The position numbers were made by a program, and so were the translations under genes. The notes under the pieces were generated by a model. That model ran no database searches. It was not told the origin of the DNA and saw only the letters and a list, made by a program, of their open reading frames with translations. Shown in pieces: positions 57,610-64,000 of a stretch of DNA of 64,000 nt; the stretch's first letter is position 1; every line of letters begins with the position of its first letter. The stretch spans positions 556,089-620,088 of the forward strand of contig RDEW01000023.1 in assembly GCA_011109175.1 (NCBI GenBank). The letters run 5' to 3'. Source of the stretch: Dicyema japonicum. Lineage: Eukaryota > Dicyemida > Rhombozoa > Dicyemidae.

Positions 57610-58200
57610 AACTGACAGTTAACAACGGCTGAATTCTCTCATAATTGAGGAAACATTTCCCCTGACGATTTGCAAGGGAATGCGGTAAATGAACCAACTC
57701 CTTTTTCTCCTATAATTTTTTTCCTGGCTATGAGCGAGCCAATTCTGTTTAGCAGGGCCAGTGACCTGTTTCTTATGATTCCTGGCGTTTCTACGGAGAC
57801 TAGTTAAAAATGAACTGTCCACCAAGACATGCGTATTTCTTTATCTTTAGGATCTCAGCCTTCTCCGAAGGAGAGCCTGGGTTAGTTACTGTCGTTACAA
57901 GGTTGGAAAGAGAGAGGCTATCGACACAGGTGGCGTCCCATGCAAGGTATATTCCGCTTTCCAATGAAAAGAGAGTAGTTCCGTCCGGTCTTTGGTTGGC
58001 TGGGACGAGTCCTAGGGACCAGACTGCCCGAGCCATGCATTTCAATGGTTCAGCGTCCGATCGGTTAAATTAGCGTAGGATCTGGCGTGTGAGACCACTG
58101 GAAGCATATGTCGAAGATAGAAAGGCCGGAAGGGCGAGTTCTAGTGGTGAGCGTATTCCGATTCCTCCGTAGCGAAGAGGTAGTTTGCATTAGCCAGTTT
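57610..58200 (-). pseudogene. C-terminal half of PHD-RT retroelement
   Basis: Reading minus: LPLRYGGIGIRSPLELALPAFL (a block following RT), VPANQRPDGTTLFSLESG, LAWDATCVDSLSLSN, KYACLGGQFIF, then after a frameshift VSVETPGIIRN. This is the most complete copy of the C-terminal part, showing the RPDG...WDATCVDS nuclease-like core. Confidence 0.75.
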
Positions 58201-58687
58201 TATCAAAAGGAATGTTGAGCGTTTTTTCAATGGCTGTATATTTGATTAACCAAATTTACAATATTCACATTTTCAAACAAAATCAATTTTTTGCTTTTCG
58301 TAGCAAATATGACATTTTTACTTTGAATGAACGCCGTCTTTGATTCAGTGCCTTTAAAGCCTTTTGATTTTATTTCTCATCTCTTTTCTTAACGGACATA
58401 TGGGAGGTCAAAAGCATGAGGTTTTCTAAATTGGCATACTATTATACATGCAATAGTCTGAATTCGAATCCTGAATAACCCAATTATAGTGGTACTTTGA
58501 TTATAAATGCATGCTCTGCGAAGAACGACATGATTATTTGTTTATTTTCAAATATGTCTCGAGCGCTGAGAGTGATCCATCAATGTCAAAAATAAAAATA
58601 ATCTATTATATTAAAGTTAACAAAAATGCTAAGCACTTCTGCGTTGACATAAGCACGTAAAATTCCTAGGGTTTCGCTGGTGCAGAA
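58201..58687. other. spacer, nothing recognised
   Basis: AT-rich, with no open frame or motif to report. Confidence 0.35.
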
Positions 58688-58935
58688 CACACACTTTATT
58701 TAAGTAAATTAATAGATTAGAGGGAGAACCAAGGAATGCTGTTCACTTTTTTGTTTTCTTTTTTTTGGGTGTATGTCCCTTTAGACTATTTAGTTCCACA
58801 GTGAATCTCCACTGATGACGGCGTCACTCGTCAAGCCCTTTTAGAATCGTAGATGCGTGGAAACTTCCACCAGGTGAACAGTAGAGAGATTCGAACCCGT
58901 CACCTAAACACTGCGACACCGGCTACAAAAGTGCA
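58688..58935 (-). repeat. tRNA-derived SINE
   Basis: On the minus strand it starts GTAGCCGGTGTCGCAGTGTTTAGG (A-box-like TGTCGCAGTG) and continues with GACGGGTTCGAATCTC (B-box GGTTCGAATC), about the spacing of a tRNA gene. It then runs through GGTGGAAGTTTCCACGCATC to an AAATAAAGTGTGTG tail. A decayed second copy lies at 815-1000. Confidence 0.75.
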
Positions 58936-59159
58936 AATTAAATATTATTTTCAATGATATTGATTTTTTGTCGTTGTGAATGAACCACTCCCATCTTTCT
59001 ATTCATTTTTTTAATAATCGAGAGGTTTTACTTGTGTTCTTCCAGCGTACCCACGGCTTTCCTGTATCGACGACGATCATCTTTCATTAAGAGTTGAAGA
59101 TGGGTAGGTTTTTCTCCCTATTTACGTGTATTTGAGGCTTCTAGTCTTAAATGGAAGAC
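58936..59159. other. spacer, nothing recognised
   Basis: Short spacer between SINE and LINE. Confidence 0.3.
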
Positions 59160-61190
59160 ACGACTTGTCTCATGACCACTCAGACCGATGAAACCGGAGC
59201 CGTTGTTTTTGATTGAGGCGTGATCAAGAATTGGGGGAAAGATCGGCAGGTAGATTTGTTTGACGTGCAAGTTTGCCTGTTAGAGAATTGATCTTGTATA
59301 AATTGGATATTGAAACTCCATAAGCACATGAGGTACAAGCATATTCTACCGTCGGTTTTAGAAATTAATTGTACAAGATGACAGCGCATTCTCGTGACGG
59401 CCTGGATTTTAAGAGCGGTTTTATTATATTCAGTTTCTTGAGATCCTTTGTCATAACGTTCTTCACATGTTGAGAAGATGTCATTAAAAGGTCAAAAGTC
59501 ACTCCCAGAATAGTTGGATGAATCTGTAAAGGTAAAGAGTATCCATATATGCTCAAATCCAGTGTATATTTTTTTCTGTCTGTGGTGAAGATAGTATACG
59601 TTGAATTATCCCTGAATATGCAGAGACGATTCAAATTCAACCAGGCTCCCAGGTCATCAATATGTGAGTGAAGCTCTAATTTTGCCATATCCACTTATTT
59701 GCTCTTACTAGCGATTAATTAAGTCGTTAGCATATGTGAGAAGCATTGAATCTGGTCCTCCAACGCAGGGTAAATCGTTTAGGAATTAATTGAATAACGC
59801 AGGAGAGAGGGGCGATCCTTAAGGGACCCCATTTGGTACAAGACGGGACCTCGATCTTGCATGGCCTATATAGACAAGTCTTCTTCCGGAAAAAAATTGG
59901 CTATTCATTTTTTCAAAGTCAGCTGAATGGTGGTGTCAAAAACTTTTTCGTGAGTAATGTTCTCGGGACAGAATCAAACGCCTTCTGGGTGTCCAAAGAG
60001 ACCAATATTGTCCGTAGATGGCGTTTCGGTTCGTTGAACCCTTCCGATATAAATTGAGACAGTGAAATCAAATGTGTCGTAGTTGAACACTCACATTCAG
60101 AACCATGTTGGAAGTGGCAGTCGCCCAAATGGGGTTTAATTTTCCATAGTACGAGTTTCTCCATTAGGCGCGATAATACGCACGTCAATGAAATGAGGAG
60201 ACGCTTCTCCGAGTCCAGAGTAGGCTTGTAAAATTTGTAAACTGCACGTGGGACAAACAACTTATCAGCTCGAAGGATTACATGGTTTAGATGGTCCACT
60301 GCTTTGTCGATGGAGCAAAATGAGCTGGGATCAAAATGTATTAGGTTATGGTCAATGAAGAGCTTGAAATTTGACAGTCAGCTTTCTTGTAGACCTTGAA
60401 GGTCGCTTTTTTTACGTGAGTTATTGAATCGGCTCAGTTTTATTATAATCGGATTATGATCACTATGAAATCGTAGGAGACGTTCCATGAAATCTTCGGG
60501 GCAATCCTAGAGAAGGTAAAGGATATGTCGGGGGGAGGTTAGGTTGTCATTTCTTCGGACTGGTGTCCTTAGAAGATGTTCGGGTGATTCAGAATCGCCA
60601 TTTTTTCGAGAGAGTTGATAATTAGACTCCCCCTCTTGTCTGCTGACTGGGTATTGAACCATTGCGGATGTTTGGCGTTGAAATCCTTACATAGTAAAAC
60701 ATTTCGAATTTCGTACTGTTTGTCGAGCTTCGGAACATAGTTATTAGGACAGGATCCCGACGGGGAATGTAATTGTTGATTAGAATATGATGTACTGACC
60801 AATTAATAAGATCAATTGAAATTTGTTCCGCGGTCCTGTCGTAGGACAGGATCCCGGCGGGGAATGTAATTGTTGATTAGAATATGATGTACTGACCAAT
60901 TAATAAGATCAATTGAAATTTGTTCCGCGGTCCTGTCGTGTAAAATTAAATCATCCACTTGCGAGCTCACATCATGGATGGATAAACCGTTTTTAATAAT
61001 GGTAAGTATGCCCCCACCACGTCCAATACGGTCTTTCTGATAGAGATGTATTTAGGAAAACGTGGGGTTGTACTCTTTGTAGAACGTTTCGACTCCTGGA
61101 TAAGGCAAATGTTACTCTTGTGCTTCGATGATAGACAACGTAACTCCAGAATCTTTGTTTTATACCGTTAGCATTGAGTTGCATAATAAC
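59160..61190 (-). pseudogene. LINE group 2, nearly full-length but decayed
   Basis: Minus strand, high to low: MQLNANGIKQRFW (endonuclease start), LLCKDFNAKHPQWFNTQSAD (EEP Asn/His region), KPTLDSEKRLLISLTCVLSRLMEKL (RT region 1-2), ILVSLDTQKAFDSVPRTLL (motif A), a YAND core near 59735, then a DLGAWLNLNRLCIF segment and PTILGVTFDLLM. Many stops are present, and a 97-bp direct repeat lies at 60747-60940. It faces head to head with the LINE at 61560. Confidence 0.8.
60747..60940. repeat. 97-bp direct repeat
   Basis: 60747-60843 and 60844-60940 differ by one base (CCCGACGGGG versus CCCGGCGGGG at the start). They lie inside the LINE endonuclease region. Confidence 0.88.
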
Positions 61191-61354
61191 AAGGAGGTTT
61201 TTGGTCCTGGGTTTTGTTCAATATCTCCAGAAAGCAATAGAATCCAGAGGAACAAACAACATCTCGAGTCTCCAGTTAAAACTTAACCAACAAAAATTGG
61301 TGTAAATCTTTTATAAAATACTTTCACACATAATAATTATTACCTAAGATTAAT

Positions 61355-61558
61355 CTCTATTAGTATTATTATTATTATTACCCCCAGGATCACTGGGTCA
61401 AAGAGAAAGAAATAAAAGTTCTCATCTAACTAAGTGATCCCAGACCGACAAAAGTGCTCTATTAGTATTATTATTATTATTACCCCCAGGATCACTGGGT
61501 CAAAGAGAAAGAAATAAAAGTTCTCATCTAACTAAGTGATCCCAGACCGACAAAAGTG
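61355..61558. repeat. 102-bp direct repeat with TTA microsatellite
   Basis: 61355-61456 and 61457-61558 are near-identical, each starting CTCTATTAG(TAT)n and ending CCGACAAAAGTG. Confidence 0.85.
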
Positions 61559-61559
61559 A

Positions 61560-62930
61560 AGACGAGTCCGGCGGGGTCGAGAATCCTGAACAGCTCTTCT
61601 CATAGGAAATGGCATCGGCTCACTATCACGATGGACCTAAAAAGAGAAGAGGCTACTGCCCAAAGGTCTATGTTATTCCAAACCTATCAAGATTGGCCAT
61701 CTACGATGAGATCATCATATTTGGAGATTTAAACGCAATGCATCCATTATGGTTGTCAACCCAACAAGCCGACACGAGAGGGAAGCAATTGTTTTTGAAA
61801 ACGGACTCCCTAACGATACTGAATGACCCAGCGAAATATACAAGGACCTCACGCAGAGAGACGGATCAGCCTATCTATTTCGACGTGACATTCTGCTCCT
61901 CATCACTTTCATCGAAAATCACTTGGTCTGTCTTTTACAAAACAAGAAGCGATCATAACCCGATTGTGAAGATCAAGAGAAAAGTCAAAATAAAGAGAAC
62001 ACCTACAAGTTATATTACAAAAACTGCTAATTGGGAATTGTATCGCACAATCTCGGAAGATAAACTGAAGAATTGTTACTTGGACAGCTTCAAATCGCTA
62101 GAAAAAGCGATCAAATGCTTTACTTGCACAATCCTAGAAGCAAGATCATTGGCTATTCCCAAGCATTGTCTAAATTTCTCTAATGGTCGTGGGAAGTCGG
62201 TATTGATTAAAAAATAAATAACCTCAAAAAATCTAATTGGATGAAATTAGAAACGAAACTCCGGATCAGAGCTCTAAACAACGAAATAAATGCCAGAGAG
62301 TTCAAGTCCCAGAAATTGAAGTGGAATCGAATTCTTACAAAGGTAAATCGCAACCGTAGTACAGAAGTGTGGAAAGCCATACGAAATGTTGAAAAAACTT
62401 CCCCCGAGGATGATTTTACTCAACGAGACGTTAACAATTTGATAAAATTCTAAACAAAAATTTCGTACAAAGAACACAGGAAGTCGGAAGTGCTTCTCTC
62501 TTCACGCAGAAAACTGAGAAGGATTTTATCCCAGTTTACTTCTCGAATGAAGACGTGAAGAATACGCTGCGTTTTAAAGAACAACGTACTCTGCCGGTCC
62601 CGACAACATTAAAGTAGTGTTATTGAAGAACCTTGGAGATGTAGGAGTAGGTTTTCTAACGTCGAATTTCAAACTATTCAATTAATTAGATTGTAATACT
62701 GTTGTAAGGAAGCAAGCCAACATCCGACCTATGTTGAATCCTGGAAAACCTAAGGAAGATCCGGCATCATTTAGACCTGTGTCATTGTTATGTTCCGATC
62801 GAAATACTGGAGAGACTTGTGCTTGGGAGAATCAAGGCTTTCTTACCAGAAAAGAATTTTCAACGCGGATTCAAAAGGGATTATTTTACATCAACGTACC
62901 TACAGAAATCAGGGTTGTTAAAAATCATGA
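61560..62930 (+). pseudogene. LINE group 2 endonuclease and RT start
   Basis: The frame 61609-62217 (202 codons) reads IIFGDLNAMHPLWLSTQQAD, SLTILNDPAKYTRTS and a complete SDHNP, closely like the minus-strand copy. 62241-62453 holds the linker (VWKAIRNVEKTSPEDDF), and 62731 onwards LNPGKPKEDPASFRPVSLL is RT motif 1. It is truncated before the catalytic core. Confidence 0.8.
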
Positions 62931-63306
62931 TTATTATCAAAAAATCGGAAAAATCTGATTTTTTGATTTAAGCAATATTTTTTGATTTAAATCAGATTTT
63001 TTGAACTAAATGATTTTTATTCGGAAACAATCAACGAGAAGGGCTATGGCTAAGACAAAAGATTGGAATAGCCATACTCCGAGGGAACTCGTTCGCAATC
63101 CACGCAGCAGGCTTCCTCAACTGACATTTGTTTAATTGTTAAAAAAAAAAAAAAAACAAAGTAAAATAAAAGTAAAAACTATGGAAATCGTATTTATTTA
63201 TTTAAAATCTTGTAAACAAAGACAAATTTGGCAGCTTTTTCAATTCCCATTCTATTTCGTACATTTGAATGTAAGAATCTATAAAGTCAAAAAAAATTCG
63301 TTTTAT
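62931..63306. other. spacer with imperfect palindromes and poly(A)
   Basis: 62945-63020 repeats AATCAGATTTTTTGA-like blocks in both orientations. A run of 15 A lies near 63140. No gene. Confidence 0.4.
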
Positions 63307-64000
63307 TTAACCTGTTGAAGCAACTGCTCCAAGAATTTTTGAAATTACTTCAGAAGGTAACTGGTAAGAGTTTGACTCCCACCAAGATATAGGTGATACT
63401 TTGCTCAATAAATTCGGAGCGAGCATGTATAGTTTGAATAGATCAGCATTTGCTCTGAAATTAATCAGAGTCGGAAGAGCATATTCATAATGTTCAGCAC
63501 AATAATCCAAGACGAAGTCAATATCAGCAGTTGAAAGAGATCTCCCACAACGTGTTGGGTGCATTAGATTCGCAAGTATGTGGGAAGGTGTTAATGTTTG
63601 ATCTGTTCGAGTTTTCATTTTTCTAAAATAGACGTACATCCATAGTCAATTTAGGTCTGTTCAAGATTTTTCCAAATTTCTACAGCATGATTAATCGTCG
63701 TAGAATTTGAATAATGTCTAAAGCGACAACAATTGGTTTAATCAGCCGCAAAAATTCTTCAAAGCGTTGTTTTAGGCAAATATTTCGTACTTTGGAAGCA
63801 ATCTCTGTATAAATATTCGATCTGTGTTCCTCACAAATTCTCAAAATGGTTTCTTTAACGTCAGCTACTTCGACATTTTTTGATAGCAGGTTGAGATAAT
63901 GTGCCGAGCAACCATTGGTAGTAATTTCATCGTCATCTTGCATCATTATCCGCCTCATTTTAGTCATGAAGCCAGCATTGTCCGTTACAAGACTATACAT
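63307..64000 (-). pseudogene. hAT transposase, C-terminal part
   Basis: The frame 64000-63680 has SLVTDNAGFMTKMRR (catalytic Asp block), then TNGCSAHYLNLLSKNVEV, the CxxHxLNLxxKD-like block of hAT transposases, and a long helical region. The next frame (63639-63307) has ILANLMHPTRCGRSLS and an SPISWWES segment resembling the C-terminal dimerisation region (DPxxWW). A frameshift lies at about 63660. It is cut by the window end. Confidence 0.75.

Noticed and set aside
58860-58925. Functional tRNA gene
   Set aside because: Boxes are present but the acceptor stem and cloverleaf do not form; the sequence is a SINE head.

Overview
This is an AT-rich animal (metazoan) nuclear genome fragment. Genes I could rebuild from end to end (cyclin-dependent kinase, gamma-glutamyltransferase, CFAP157, TRIAP1, a C-type lectin) use the standard genetic code and are cut by GT-AG introns of only 21-27 nt. 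From memory of the literature, introns this short are typical of dicyemid mesozoans, so a dicyemid is my best guess. This is inference; no species-specific marker was seen. Cilia and chromatin genes (CFAP157, polybromo) fit a small parasitic animal and argue against ciliates or nucleomorphs.

Layout of recognised genes: TRIAP1 (1.8-2.0 kb, minus); a CDK and an 85-aa gene 82 nt behind it (5.15-6.7 kb, plus); GGT (10.1-12.1 kb, minus); a 78-aa gene (12.8-13.0 kb, minus); CFAP157 (15.7-17.4 kb, plus); a 145-aa orphan (18.9-19.4 kb, minus) with a truncated copy of its 5' end nearby; a 141-aa orphan (24.5-24.9 kb, minus) head to head with a polybromo-like gene (25.2-29.3 kb, plus); RMI1-like (33.7-34.6 kb, plus); LRR-ROC GTPase-like (37.0-38.2 kb, plus); an unrecognised multi-exon, probably secreted protein (40.0-40.9 kb, plus); and a surface C-type lectin (54.5-55.5 kb, minus). 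CDK, GGT, CFAP157, TRIAP1 and the lectin read through cleanly. The polybromo, RMI1 and ROC genes each carry stops or frame changes that short introns do not explain.

Most of the rest is transposon debris. At least two groups of endonuclease-RT LINEs are present, including two 5'-truncated insertions with clear target-site duplications. A second retroelement family has a PHD finger, RT and a C-terminal nuclease-like domain and is scattered in seven pieces. One large RLE-type LINE lies at 51.0-54.1 kb. DNA elements include a pogo/Tigger element with intact ends, two hAT remnants and a Helitron/PIF1 fragment; a tRNA-derived SINE is also present.

Assembly caution: there are two N-runs (110 and 820 N), six single-N joins, and about fifteen adjacent near-identical direct repeats of 42-235 bp, several exactly flanking an N. 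Many of these look like unmerged contig ends rather than biology.
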